NCBI RefSeq assembly: GCF_013359775.1
Contig: NZ_JABMCI010000055.1
Location: 1 to 64,000 of the forward strand
DNA from: Cellulomonas humilata
Lineage (GTDB): Bacteria > Actinomycetota > Actinomycetes > Actinomycetales > Cellulomonadaceae
Direction: 5' to 3'
Length of the DNA stretch: 64,000 bases
This document shows positions 51,208 through 60,252 of the stretch, piece after piece (position 1 is the stretch's first letter; each line of letters begins with the position of its first letter). Below the pieces are notes generated by a model that saw only the letters and a list, made by a program, of their open reading frames with translations, searched no databases and was not told the DNA's origin. Made by a program: the position numbers and the translations under genes.

Positions 51208-54200
51208 ATGACTGACACGCTCCTGCCGGTGGACCTGCCCACCGCGACCTCCCCGACACCGGTGATGACGCCGGTGTCCGCGGTCGTCGTCACCCGCGGC
51301 CGGACGCCCTACCTCGCCACCACGCTCGCGGCCCTCGCCGCACAGACCCGCCGACCGCTGCGGGTGCTGCTCGTCGACGTCGCCCCCGCGACCGACGACT
51401 CCCTCGAGCAGCTGCTGAGCGACTCGTTCGCCGCCGTCACCGCCTCGGCCCCCGCGCTGCGCCTCGTGCGCGCGCCCGGCTCCCGCTCGTTCGGGCAGGC
51501 CGTCCGCCGCGGCCTCGAGGCGGACGACGCGCCCCCGACCACCTGGCTCTGGCTCCTGCACGACGACAGCGCACCGGCCCCGTCGGCGCTGTCCGAGCTG
51601 GTCCGCGCGGTCGGTCACGCCCGCTCGGTCGCCGTCGCCGGGGTCAAGCAGCGCACGTGGACCGACCCGGAGCGGTTGCTCGAGGTGGGGCTGCGCTCGT
51701 CCCGCTCGGGCAGGCGGATGACCGACGTGGAACCGGGCGAGCTCGACCAGGGCCAGCACGACGGTCGCGACGACGTGCTCGGGGTCGGCATCGCCGGTGC
51801 GCTGGTCCGGCGGGACGTCTGGGACGACCTCGGCGGGACGGACCCCATCCTGGGCCCGTTCGGCGACGGGTTCGACCTGTCCCGGCGCGCCCGGCTGGCC
51901 GGTCACCGCGTGGTGGTCGTGCCGTCCGCCGTGGTCCGCCACGCCCAGGCCGGCTACCTCGGGCTGCGCTCGGTGGACGCCGCGAGCGTCCCCGTGGACC
52001 GGGACGGTGACGGCGAGGACGACCGGGCCGACTCGCGCCGCTCGTTCGCCGCCCGCCGCCGCGCCCTGGTGCACAGCAGGCTCGTCTCCGCACCGCTGCC
52101 GCTCGTGCCGGTGGTCGTGGTCCTCGCGCTGGCCGCCGCGGTGGTGCGCGCGTTCGTCCGGCTCGCCGCGAAGCAGCCCGGCCTGGCCGTCGACGAGCTG
52201 CGCGCCGTGCTCGTGGCGCTCGGACGCCCGGACGGGGTGACCCGTGCCCGGCTGGCAGCGACGCGCAGCCGCCATCTGCCGCGGCGCACGCTGCGCCCGC
52301 TCCAGGCCGGCTGGCGCGACGTGTGGTCGCAGGCCCGGGACCGTCGGCTCGCCCGCGCCGAGGCCAGCCGCGTGGTGCAGGCGCCCAGCGAGCTCGAGCT
52401 GCGCGAGCTGGCCGCGGTGGCCACGCGCCGCCGCACCACGCTCGCCGTGGTCGCCGGCCTTCTCGTCGTCGTGTCCGGTGTCGGGCTCGGACCGCTCGTC
52501 GCCGCGGTCGTGGGCGGCGCGAGGCTCGTCGGCACCGCCCTGCTGCCCTCCGCCACGCGGCTGGGGGATCTCTGGTCGGCCGCCACCTCCGGCTGGGTCG
52601 CGGACGGGCTCGGCGGACCCGGTCCGGCGGACGCGCTGCTCACGGCGCTGACCGTCCCCGCCGCTGTCGCGGGTGGGTCTACGTCGTCCGCCGTGGCCCT
52701 GCTGCTGCTCGGGTCGGTCGTCCTCGCGGGCGTCGGCGCGTGGGCAGCTGCGGGGGCCGCGACGCGCTCGGTCGGCGTCCGCGCCTGGGCCGCGCTGGTC
52801 TGGGCCGGCGCCCCGGCGCTGCTGCTCGGCCTCGGCGATGGACGCCTGGGTGCGGTCGTCGCGCACGTCGCCCTGCCGTGGGTCGCCCTCGGGCTCGCCC
52901 GGGCGGTGGGGGTGCAGCGCGTCGACCAGGTGCTGTCCGGGGTCGCCACGGCGCGGCGCGCCGACGAGGTCGACCTCGAGACGCCGGTGCGCGGCACGCC
53001 GACGGTCCCGACCCCTCGGGTCTCAGGAGATGCCGGGGATGACGCGGGACCGGTCGCCGGATCCGTCGCACCCGTGCGCGTCGGCGCGCCGGACCCCTCG
53101 GGCTCCATCTCGGCATCGGCTGGCGCGGCGATCGCCTTCGCCGTCGTCGTCGCGGGATCACCCTCGCTGCTCGTTCCCGGCCTGCTGGCCCTGTGCGTGG
53201 TCGCCCTGTGCGCGCCGCGCCGCCGCGGCCGGGTGCTGCTCGTGGCCCTGCCCGCGCTCGCCCTGCTCGGCCCCACCCTGCTCGAGGCGGGCAGCCGCGG
53301 CCTCGAGGGCTGGCGCCTGCTCCTCGCCGACCCGGGACTGCCGAGCGCCTCCACCGCGGCGGACCCGCTGAGCCGGCTGCTCGGTGTGCCCGCCGACGCC
53401 TCGTCCCTCGTCCCCGGCGTCCTGCCGGGCGCGCTCGCCGTCGCGTGGCCCCTCGCGCTGGGGTCCGTCGTCCTGCTGGTGGCGGTGCTCGCCCTCCTGC
53501 GCGGAGCGCCGGTCGCGCGGGCCGTCCGGGGTGCCTGGCTCGTCGCCGCGCTCGGTGCGGCCACCGCCGCGGTCGCCGTGGCCGTCCCGGTCGCGGTGTC
53601 GGACGGCGTGGTCGTGCACGGCTGGCCGGGACCGGCGCTCTCGCTCGGGGGTGCCGGGTTGCTGGCGGCCGCGGTGATCGGCGCGGACCGGCTGCGCGAG
53701 CGGCTCGTGCACTACACCTTCGGCTGGCGGCAGCCGCTGGTCGCGGTCGTCACGCTGGTCGCCGTCGCGGTTCCCGTGGTGTGGCTCGGCACGTGGACGT
53801 GGCAGGCGCGCAGCGGCGACGCCGTCGGCCTGCGTGCCGTCGAGCGCTCGATCATCCCGGCGGTCGGCCAGCAGGCGCAGGCCTCGCAGCTGTCGTCCCG
53901 GGTGCTCGCGGTGAGCCTGGAGCCGAACGGCGACGCCGACGGGTCGACCGTCACGTGGCAGCTCGTCCGCGGCGACGGCCCCGAGCTGGTGGACCAGGCG
54001 GCCGCGGAGTCGACCCGCACCCTGAGCGGGGACCTGCTGACGCCGGTCGTGGTCGCACCCGATGCCGCGACCAGCGAGGTGGACGGGCTCGTCGCGCGCC
54101 TGGCGTCGGCGGCGACCGGCGACGTGGCCGGCGAGCTGGCCGCGCTGGGCGTCGCGGACGTGCTGGTCCCGCCGCTGCCCACGGACCTCGGCGAGGTCGA

Positions 54201-54714
54201 TCCCGACGTCGCCGCGGCGCAGCTCGACGAGCTCGTCAGCCGGCTCGACTCGACCGCCGGGCTCGAGCGGGTGACCGAGAACGCGACCGGCACGCTGTGG
54301 CGCGTGCAGGCGACCCCGCCCGTGGCCGGCGGCGCCGCCCCGACCACCCTGCCGGCGTGGGCGCGCCTGCTGCCCGCGGGGGCGGACGTGACGGACCCCG
54401 CCGTGGCCGCCGTCGCGGTCCCGTCCGCGGACCGGGCGATCGACTCCACGGTCGCGGCGGGTGCCGCGGACCGACTCCTCGTCCTCGCCGAGCGCGCCGA
54501 CCCGCGCTGGCACGCGTGGCTCGACGGGCGGTCGCTGCGGGCGGTCGACGACGGCTGGCGGCAGGTGTTCGCCGTCGGGGCCGACGGCGGCGAGCTGGTC
54601 GTCCGGTACGACAACCCGGTGCGCACCCCGTGGCTGGTGCTCCAGGGCCTGGTCGCCCTGGTGACGGTCCTCCTGGCCGTCCCGGTGCGCCGACGCCGGG
54701 GAGCCCGGGCATGA
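51208..54714 (+). CDS. Giant GT2-domain membrane protein
   Basis: 1168 residues. A GT2 domain (about 15-270) shows SAVVVTRGRTPYLATTL, LLHDDSAPAPSAL and FGDGFDLSRRARLAGHRV. Then come at least twelve hydrophobic segments (about 300-890) broken by a charged loop near 580-620, and a soluble extracellular C-terminal domain (about 880-1150) with SQLSSRVLAVSLEPNG and a WHAWLDG motif. The family is found beside whiB2 and a DUF5719 gene in actinobacteria. It probably builds and exports a wall glycan; the donor and acceptor are unknown. ATG 51208 has only a weak upstream box (CATGAT). It overlaps the next gene by four bases. Confidence 0.85.
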   Translation: MTDTLLPVDLPTATSPTPVMTPVSAVVVTRGRTPYLATTLAALAAQTRRPLRVLLVDVAPATDDSLEQLLSDSFAAVTASAPALRLVRAPGSRSFGQAVRRGLEADDAPPTTWLWLLHDDSAPAPSALSELVRAVGHARSVAVAGVKQRTWTDPERLLEVGLRSSRSGRRMTDVEPGELDQGQHDGRDDVLGVGIAGALVRRDVWDDLGGTDPILGPFGDGFDLSRRARLAGHRVVVVPSAVVRHAQAGYLGLRSVDAASVPVDRDGDGEDDRADSRRSFAARRRALVHSRLVSAPLPLVPVVVVLALAAAVVRAFVRLAAKQPGLAVDELRAVLVALGRPDGVTRARLAATRSRHLPRRTLRPLQAGWRDVWSQARDRRLARAEASRVVQAPSELELRELAAVATRRRTTLAVVAGLLVVVSGVGLGPLVAAVVGGARLVGTALLPSATRLGDLWSAATSGWVADGLGGPGPADALLTALTVPAAVAGGSTSSAVALLLLGSVVLAGVGAWAAAGAATRSVGVRAWAALVWAGAPALLLGLGDGRLGAVVAHVALPWVALGLARAVGVQRVDQVLSGVATARRADEVDLETPVRGTPTVPTPRVSGDAGDDAGPVAGSVAPVRVGAPDPSGSISASAGAAIAFAVVVAGSPSLLVPGLLALCVVALCAPRRRGRVLLVALPALALLGPTLLEAGSRGLEGWRLLLADPGLPSASTAADPLSRLLGVPADASSLVPGVLPGALAVAWPLALGSVVLLVAVLALLRGAPVARAVRGAWLVAALGAATAAVAVAVPVAVSDGVVVHGWPGPALSLGGAGLLAAAVIGADRLRERLVHYTFGWRQPLVAVVTLVAVAVPVVWLGTWTWQARSGDAVGLRAVERSIIPAVGQQAQASQLSSRVLAVSLEPNGDADGSTVTWQLVRGDGPELVDQAAAESTRTLSGDLLTPVVVAPDAATSEVDGLVARLASAATGDVAGELAALGVADVLVPPLPTDLGEVDPDVAAAQLDELVSRLDSTAGLERVTENATGTLWRVQATPPVAGGAAPTTLPAWARLLPAGADVTDPAVAAVAVPSADRAIDSTVAAGAADRLLVLAERADPRWHAWLDGRSLRAVDDGWRQVFAVGADGGELVVRYDNPVRTPWLVLQGLVALVTVLLAVPVRRRRGARA

Positions 54715-56372
54715 GCGGGGGAGGCGTCATCGACGCGACCGGTCCGACGCGGACGCAGGTCTGGCTCGGTCGTACGGCCCGTGCAGCGTCCGGCCTCGCG
54801 GTGCTCGGGCTGACTGCCGCGATCGTCGCCGGCGCGCGCCTGCCCGAGGGCACCTCCGGCACGAGCGTCCCGCCGGCCCAGATCTCCGTCCCGGCCTCGG
54901 TGTCGACGCTCGTCTGCGCCGGCCCGCTGATCCAGCCCGACGACACCGGTCGCGGCGACTCCGCATTCGACCCGACGCCGGTGGACCCGGTCACCACGGT
55001 CACCGCCGTGACCTCGGTGCCGGACGCGGACGGTGGCTCCGCCGCAGTGGTGGGGTCGCTCGACCGGTCCTCCGCGACCGGGACGCTGGACGCCGGAGGT
55101 GACTCGGCGGTCGTCACCGGCGTCGCCGGACCGCAGGTGGTCCGCGCCGAGCCTGGGGCGGCCGCGCCCGCCCGGGTGGCCGCGACGAGCGCCGGACTGG
55201 TCACCGCGGGTGACCTGCGAGGTCTGTCCGCCGCCTCGTGCCAGCAGCCGACGGCCGACGCGTGGCTGCTCGGCGGCGCCACCGACCTGTCCAGCACCGC
55301 GCAGCTGGTGCTGGACAACGCCGGGTCGACGCCAGCCGAGATCACGCTCGAGCTCTGGGGCCCGTCCGGCCCGGTCGACCTCACGGGCGAGCGCTACCTG
55401 GTCGCGCCCGGCGCCTCACGCATGGTCGTCCTCGGCGGGATCGCCGCCGAGCAGCGCCGGCTGGCGGTGCACGTGTCGGCGACGGGGGGACGGGTCGGGG
55501 TGCACGTGCAGGACTCCGCGATCGACGGGTTCACCCCCGCGGGCACCGACCTGGTCGTCCCCGGTGCCGCGCCCGCACGGCGCCAGGTGGTCCCGGGCGT
55601 CTCGGTGTCGGCCTCGGCGGTCGGCGACGTGACGGCCTCCGCGCTGCGGCTCCTGGTGCCGGGCACGGTCGGCACGACCGCCCGCGTGACGCTGCTGGGC
55701 CCCGGCGGGGTCACGGAGCTGCCCGGCGCGGACGAGGTGGTGCTGGTGCCCGGCGAGGTGACCGACGTGCCCCTGGGCGGGCTGCCCGCCGGCGCCTACA
55801 CCGCGGTCGTGGACGCGGGGGAGCCCGTCGTGGCCTCCGCCGTGGTGACGCGGACGGGCGCCGTCGGCGAGCTGGACGACGTGCCGAGCGTCGAGCGTGC
55901 CTGGGCGGCCTCGACCGCGGTGGGGCGCAGCGGCGTGGTCGCCGTGCCGACCGGGACCCTGGGGACCCTCGTGGTCGGAGCCGTGTCGAGCGACGCGGAC
56001 CCGAGCGCCGACGGCGTGGCCACGGGATCGGTCCGGCTGCTCGGGGCGGACGGCGTCGTCCTGGCCGAGCGGTCGCTGCGGCTGGACGCGGGGACGACCG
56101 GCGCCTGGTCGGTCGACGACCTGGCCACCGGCACGGGCGCGATCGTCGCGCCGGACCCCGCCGTCGTCCCGGTTCCACCGGCGACGCTCGCGGGGGTGGT
56201 GGGCGTGGACCTCGTCACGGACGAGGGTTCGACGGTCGCGCTCGTGTGGGCGCTGGTCGCAGCCGTCGACCAGCCCGACGGGGTGCTGGTCTCCGTGCTC
56301 GACCCGGTGCCCGTGCCGCGCCTCACGGCGGACGTGGCGGTCCGCGAGGACCCCCGGCTCGGCACGCGCTGA
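54711..56372 (+). CDS. DUF5719 family exported protein
   Basis: 553 residues. A single N-terminal span (about 22-42) acts as signal anchor, then a long beta-rich extracellular part with few charged residues. Three repeated-looking beta modules are visible (for example ELWGPSGPVDLTG, VTLLGPGGVTELPG, VRLLGADGVVLAE), each describing a strand pair around a GPxG or GADG turn. The ATG overlaps the stop of the giant GT2 gene (ATGA), a pairing conserved in actinobacteria, so it is probably a partner subunit. No catalytic residues are evident. Its end is one base from the convergent gene's stop. Confidence 0.85.
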   Translation: MSGGGVIDATGPTRTQVWLGRTARAASGLAVLGLTAAIVAGARLPEGTSGTSVPPAQISVPASVSTLVCAGPLIQPDDTGRGDSAFDPTPVDPVTTVTAVTSVPDADGGSAAVVGSLDRSSATGTLDAGGDSAVVTGVAGPQVVRAEPGAAAPARVAATSAGLVTAGDLRGLSAASCQQPTADAWLLGGATDLSSTAQLVLDNAGSTPAEITLELWGPSGPVDLTGERYLVAPGASRMVVLGGIAAEQRRLAVHVSATGGRVGVHVQDSAIDGFTPAGTDLVVPGAAPARRQVVPGVSVSASAVGDVTASALRLLVPGTVGTTARVTLLGPGGVTELPGADEVVLVPGEVTDVPLGGLPAGAYTAVVDAGEPVVASAVVTRTGAVGELDDVPSVERAWAASTAVGRSGVVAVPTGTLGTLVVGAVSSDADPSADGVATGSVRLLGADGVVLAERSLRLDAGTTGAWSVDDLATGTGAIVAPDPAVVPVPPATLAGVVGVDLVTDEGSTVALVWALVAAVDQPDGVLVSVLDPVPVPRLTADVAVREDPRLGTR

Positions 56373-56373
56373 C

Positions 56374-57249
56374 TCAGTCCGCTGCGCGCAGCTCCGAGCG
56401 CTCCCGCAGGCGCAGCCCGAGCACCGCCGCCTGACGCACCGGCCACTGGTACCAGTGCGGGTACCGGCGGTGCACGTACCGGGCGGCGCTGGCGTGGTGC
56501 GCAGAGATCATGGGCGCGGGCTTGGCGCGCCAGGACGTGCCGCCGACGTGCGTGACCTGCACCTGTGGCACGTACAGGTTGATCCACCCGGCGCGTCCGA
56601 GGCGCTCGCCGAGGTCGACGTCCTCGAAGAACATGAAGTAGCCGTCGTCGAACCCGCCCACCGCCTCGAACGCCTCGCGTCGCAGCAGCAGGCACGCGCC
56701 CGACAGCCAGCCCGCGGGCCGCTGGTCGCCCGCGTTCTGCTGGTGCGCCTGGTACCGGCGCGTCCAGGGGTTGCCCGGCCAGACCTTGACGAACAGCGCG
56801 TGCCCGGCGCCCTGGGTCAGCGACGGCAGCTCGCGCGCCGAGGGGTACACCGTGCCGTCGGTGTTCAGCAGGGCCGGTCCGACCGATCCAGCAGTCGGCG
56901 CGGCCCGGCCGGCCGCGACGAGCGCGTCCAGCGACCCGGGCTGCCACTCGATGTCGGAGTTTGCGACGACGATCCACGGCGCCTCGGCCCCCGTTGCGCC
57001 CAGGTTGGCGGCGCCCCCGTAGCCCAGGTTGGATCCGCTGGCGACCAGCCGCGCGCCGAACTCGTCGGCCACCGCTCGTGCCACGGCGGGGTCGGAGCCG
57101 TTGTCGACGATCACCAGCTCCGCCGGGTTCGCCGAGGCGGTGGCGAGGGTCCGGGCGAACGTGGCGAGCTCGTCACCGGGGTGGTAGACGACACAGACGA
57201 CGCGGACATCGGGGGCTGGCGTGGACGGGGGCGGGACGGCGGTGCTCAT
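56374..57249 (-). CDS. GT2 glycosyltransferase, rhamnosyltransferase-like
   Basis: 291 residues. Seen are VRVVCVVYHPGDELATFA, VIVDNGSDPAVARAV, GSNLGYGGAANLGA, VANSDIEWQPGSL and FMFFEDVDLGERLGRAGW. This is the WbbL-like pattern; in the conserved block it may be the linker-type rhamnosyltransferase. The upstream TAGCCT is nine bases before ATG 57249 and coincides with the stop codon of the next gene. No Shine-Dalgarno sequence is clear. Confidence 0.87.
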   Translation of the reverse strand: MSTAVPPPSTPAPDVRVVCVVYHPGDELATFARTLATASANPAELVIVDNGSDPAVARAVADEFGARLVASGSNLGYGGAANLGATGAEAPWIVVANSDIEWQPGSLDALVAAGRAAPTAGSVGPALLNTDGTVYPSARELPSLTQGAGHALFVKVWPGNPWTRRYQAHQQNAGDQRPAGWLSGACLLLRREAFEAVGGFDDGYFMFFEDVDLGERLGRAGWINLYVPQVQVTHVGGTSWRAKPAPMISAHHASAARYVHRRYPHWYQWPVRQAAVLGLRLRERSELRAAD

Positions 57250-57261
57250 CGTCCGGACAGG

Positions 57262-57759
57262 CTAGTGGGCGTCGCCGTAGTGCGGGTCCACGTCGTCCGG
57301 CGAGCGGCCCAGCAGGTGCGCCACCTGCTCGACGACCACGTCGCGCACCAGGTCCGCCAGGTCGAGCGGGTCGGTGGCACGGGACTCGACGGGGCGGCGG
57401 TAGACGACGATGCGCGCCGGGAGGCCGGCGTCGGACGGGAAGTACCGGCCGAGCGGCACCCCGCCGTGCTCCCACGGGGCGGGGTTGGACGGCGGCACGT
57501 CCTCCACGGCGAACTCCGTGCCCACCAGCTGGCGCGCCCACAGGCGCTCGATGCGCTCGACGGCGTCGAGGACGAGGTCGTCGAACCGCTCGGCGCGCGT
57601 GCGGTAGGCCGGCATGGTGCTGGGCAGCAACGGTCCTCGTGGCCCGCGCCCGCGGCGGTCGCGGCGCCGCACGGGAACCACGGTCGTGGTGGGGAGCGCG
57701 AGCGTGCGCCGGCCGACGCCGGGGGCTCGGCGTGCGGGCGGCGGGGGTGCGGAGCTCAC
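57262..57759 (-). CDS. Metallopeptidase-family (zincin-like, DUF1025) protein with altered HExxH
   Basis: 165 residues. The basic N-terminus is followed by RGPLLPSTMPAYRTRAERFDDLVLDAVERIERLW, FAVEDVPPS and IVVYRRPVE, which place it in the family. The zinc motif that should read HExxH is VVEQVAHLLG, so the first His and the Glu are replaced and only the last His remains; it is unlikely to be an active peptidase. I recall the same change in other actinobacterial members. GTG 57759 is six bases from TACAGT, a leaderless start. The frame stays open for kilobases upstream across manB and ahcY but that is antisense noise. Confidence 0.82.
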   Translation of the reverse strand: MSSAPPPPARRAPGVGRRTLALPTTTVVPVRRRDRRGRGPRGPLLPSTMPAYRTRAERFDDLVLDAVERIERLWARQLVGTEFAVEDVPPSNPAPWEHGGVPLGRYFPSDAGLPARIVVYRRPVESRATDPLDLADLVRDVVVEQVAHLLGRSPDDVDPHYGDAH

Positions 57760-57765
57760 CTCAGC

Positions 57766-57771
57766 ACTGTA
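57766..57771 (-). promoter_or_regulatory. -10 box of leaderless metallopeptidase-family gene
   Basis: TACAGT on the minus strand, six bases before GTG 57759. The divergent DUF3499 gene has its own box at 57823-57828, so the 75-base gap holds two leaderless promoters. Confidence 0.55.
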
Positions 57772-57822
57772 GATCGCGTACGGCCGACGGCGTGGGGGGC
57801 ACGGCCGGTGAGCGGCCGGGGG

Positions 57823-57828
57823 TACCGT
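57823..57828 (+). promoter_or_regulatory. -10 box of leaderless DUF3499 gene
   Basis: TACCGT, six bases before GTG 57835, without a Shine-Dalgarno sequence. Confidence 0.55.
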
Positions 57829-57834
57829 CAGCGC

Positions 57835-58206
57835 GTGAGATCCGTGAGGCGGTGTTCCCGCACGGCCTGCGGCCGTGCGGCCGTGGCCACGCTGACCTAT
57901 GTGTACGCCGACTCGACGGCGGTGCTCGGTCCCCTGGCGCAGCACGCCGAGCCGCACTCGTACGACCTGTGCATCGAGCACGCGGAACGCCTCACGGCGC
58001 CGCGCGGCTGGGAGGTCGTCCGGCTCACGCCCGAGTTCACTCCGGCGCCGCCCAGCCGGGACGACCTGCTCGCGCTGGCCGACGCGGTGCGGGAGGCGGG
58101 CAGGCGTCCCGAGCCCGAGCCCGTCGCGCTGCCCGACGCCGTGGGTGCCGTCCTGAACGAGGCGCCACGCCGAGGTCACCTCCGCGTACTGCGCGGTGAG
58201 GGCTGA
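57835..58206 (+). CDS. DUF3499 family protein
   Basis: 123 residues. The N-terminus carries a likely zinc site, RRCSRTACGRAA (Cys7, Cys12) with DLCIEHAERL (Cys46, His49), then a Pro/Arg-rich tail. The family is actinobacterial and of unknown function. GTG 57835 is the leaderless start and gives the normal family beginning. The next small gene starts one base after its stop region with GAGGG in between. Confidence 0.88.
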   Translation: MRSVRRCSRTACGRAAVATLTYVYADSTAVLGPLAQHAEPHSYDLCIEHAERLTAPRGWEVVRLTPEFTPAPPSRDDLLALADAVREAGRRPEPEPVALPDAVGAVLNEAPRRGHLRVLRGEG

Positions 58207-58207
58207 C

Positions 58208-58483
58208 ATGGCCCGCCGCAAGGGCGAGGCCGCCCGTTCCCGCGCCGAGCGTGCGGGGGAGCCGCTGGGGTCGATCAGCCAGCCCACCGGACCGGGCGTG
58301 CCCGGCACGGGCGCGTGCCTGCGGTGCGGCGAGACCGACCTGACCCGGATCAGGATGGCCCTCACCGACGGCCGCCAGGTGGTCTTCGTGTCCTGCCCGG
58401 CGTGCGAGCAGCGCAACTGGTTCCCCCTCGACGGGAGCGGTGTCCCGCTGGACCGGGACGAGGTCGTCGGCGGCGACGCCTGA
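58208..58483 (+). CDS. Small zinc-ribbon protein of unknown function
   Basis: 91 residues, basic at the N-terminus, with two knuckles CLRCGE (about 39-42) and SCPACEQRNWF (about 62-66) that form a probable zinc ribbon. The function is not known. ATG 58208 follows GAGGG by six bases, one base after the DUF3499 stop, so the two genes form one unit. Confidence 0.78.
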   Translation: MARRKGEAARSRAERAGEPLGSISQPTGPGVPGTGACLRCGETDLTRIRMALTDGRQVVFVSCPACEQRNWFPLDGSGVPLDRDEVVGGDA

Positions 58484-58533
58484 CAGGACGTCGTGCGACA
58501 CGTCGCGCGACGAGGGGCCCCGAGCGCCGCGGG

Positions 58534-58539
58534 TACGAT
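58534..58539 (+). promoter_or_regulatory. -10 box of leaderless manB
   Basis: TACGAT, six bases before GTG 58546; no Shine-Dalgarno sequence. Confidence 0.55.
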
Positions 58540-58545
58540 GACCGC

Positions 58546-60012
58546 GTGACCTCCCCTGCAGCCGACCGTGTCGATCTGACTGCCCTCATCAAGGCCTACG
58601 ACGTCCGGGGTGTCGTCCCCGACGAGCTGAACCCGACCGTCGCCCGCGCGATCGGTGCGGCGTTCGCCGATGTCGTGGTGCTCCCCGAAGCGACCGACCG
58701 CCCCCGCGTGGTCATCGCCAACGACATGCGCCCCTCCGGGCCGGAGCTCGTGGCGGCGTTCGCGGACGGGCTGGCCGCCCGCGGCGTCGACGTGATCCGG
58801 ATCGGGCTGGCCTCGACGGACGGTCTCTACTTCGCCTCCGGTGCGCTCGGCATCCCCGGCGCGATGTTCACGGCGAGCCACAACCCCGCGCAGTACAACG
58901 GCATCAAGCTGTGCCGCGCGGGTGCGCGACCGGTGGGCCAGGACAGCGGCCTGACGACGGTGCGTGAGCTGGCGGGCGACTACCTCGCCGCCGGTGCCGT
59001 GCCCGAGGTCGGCGCGACCGAGCGTGGCACCGTCGAGGACCGCGACATGCTCACGGAGTACGCGTCGTTCCTGCGCTCGCTGGTGGACCTGTCCGGCATC
59101 CGGCCGCTCAAGGTCGTCGTCGACGCCGGCAACGGCATGGGCGGCTTCACCGCACCGGCCGTCCTCGGCACCGGCGCGGGCCTGCCCGAGCTTCCGCTGG
59201 ACATCGTGCCGCTGTACTTCGAGCTGGACGGCACGTTCCCCAACCACGAGGCGAACCCGCTCGAGCCGGAGAACCTGCGGGACCTGCAGGCGGCTGTCGT
59301 CGAGCACGACGCGGACCTCGGGCTCGCGTTCGACGGTGACGCGGACCGCTGCTTCGTCATCGACGAGCACGGCGACCCGGTGAGCCCGTCGGCGATCACG
59401 GCGCTCGTCGGCCTGCGCGAGGTGGAGCGCGAGCGCGCCGCCGGCCGCACGCCGACCGTGATCCACAACCTCATCACGTCCCAGGTGGTGCCGGACCTGC
59501 TGCGCGCGGCCGGAGCGACGACGGTCCGCACCCGCGTGGGCCACTCGTTCATCAAGGCGCAGATGGCCGAGCACGACGCGGTGTTCGGCGGCGAGCACAG
59601 CGCGCACTACTACTTCCGCGACTTCTTCTTCGCGGACACCGGCATGCTCGCGGCGATGCACGTGCTCGCGGCGCTCGGTGGTCAGCCGCACACCCTGTCG
59701 GCGCTGTCCGAGCAGTTCCAGCCGTACTCGGCCAGCGGGGAGATCAACTCCCGGGTGGCCGACGTGGCCGCCGCGCGCGAGCGCGTGATCGAGGCGTACG
59801 TGACGCAGCAGGGCGCCGGGCCGGTGCAGGTCGACGAGATGGACGGCCTCACGGTCTCGCACTGGGACGGCCACCCGCAGTGGTGGTTCAACCTGCGCGC
59901 CTCGAACACCGAGCCCCTGCTGCGCCTGAACGTCGAGGCGGCCGACGAGGACGTCATGGAGAAGGTGCGCGACGACGTGCTCGCCCTGGTCCGCCAGGAC
60001 GGTCAGTCCTGA
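58546..60012 (+). CDS. manB: Phosphomannomutase/phosphoglucomutase
   Basis: 488 residues of the alpha-D-phosphohexomutase family. The phosphorylated Ser111 lies in FTASHNPAQYNG, the metal site is FDGDADRC (near 262-268), the sugar loop is GGEHSAHYYF and the phosphate site RASNTEPLLRLN. It interconverts mannose-6-phosphate and mannose-1-phosphate (and perhaps glucose forms), feeding GDP-mannose for gmd and, if it uses glucose, the CDP- and dTDP-glucose steps. The gene starts leaderless at GTG 58546 and overlaps the next by one base. Confidence 0.94.
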   Translation: MTSPAADRVDLTALIKAYDVRGVVPDELNPTVARAIGAAFADVVVLPEATDRPRVVIANDMRPSGPELVAAFADGLAARGVDVIRIGLASTDGLYFASGALGIPGAMFTASHNPAQYNGIKLCRAGARPVGQDSGLTTVRELAGDYLAAGAVPEVGATERGTVEDRDMLTEYASFLRSLVDLSGIRPLKVVVDAGNGMGGFTAPAVLGTGAGLPELPLDIVPLYFELDGTFPNHEANPLEPENLRDLQAAVVEHDADLGLAFDGDADRCFVIDEHGDPVSPSAITALVGLREVERERAAGRTPTVIHNLITSQVVPDLLRAAGATTVRTRVGHSFIKAQMAEHDAVFGGEHSAHYYFRDFFFADTGMLAAMHVLAALGGQPHTLSALSEQFQPYSASGEINSRVADVAAARERVIEAYVTQQGAGPVQVDEMDGLTVSHWDGHPQWWFNLRASNTEPLLRLNVEAADEDVMEKVRDDVLALVRQDGQS

Positions 60013-60209
60013 TGGGCCGGGTCCTGGAACCCTGGGCGCGCGACCTCCTGCGCTGCCCGGCCACCGGGGCGACCCTGGTGGACGGCGTCGGGCCGGACGG
60101 CGAGCCGACGCTGGTCTCGACGGACCCGGTGAACCCGGTCGCCTACCCGGTGCGCGACGGGATCCCCGTTCTGCTGGTCGACGAGGGCGTGCCCGTCTCC
60201 CGCGGATGA
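60012..60209 (+). CDS. Trm112-like small protein
   Basis: 65 residues: LEPWARDLLRCPATGATL, then NPVAYPVRDGIPVLLVDEG, the Trm112/YcaR pattern. A single Cys remains from the zinc site. Trm112 proteins activate methyltransferases in eukaryotes and archaea; bacterial members are small and poorly understood. It follows manB with a one-base overlap (TGATG). Confidence 0.85.
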   Translation: MGRVLEPWARDLLRCPATGATLVDGVGPDGEPTLVSTDPVNPVAYPVRDGIPVLLVDEGVPVSRG

Positions 60210-60240
60210 CCTCCCCCGTGTGACGCCGCTCACCCCGGGC

Positions 60241-60246
60241 TAGCAT
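60241..60246 (+). promoter_or_regulatory. Candidate -10 box for ahcY
   Basis: TAGCAT after the manB operon. Transcription would start near 60253 and give a leader of about 114 bases before ATG 60367. The -35 region is weak. Confidence 0.4.
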
Positions 60247-60252
60247 GTCCCG

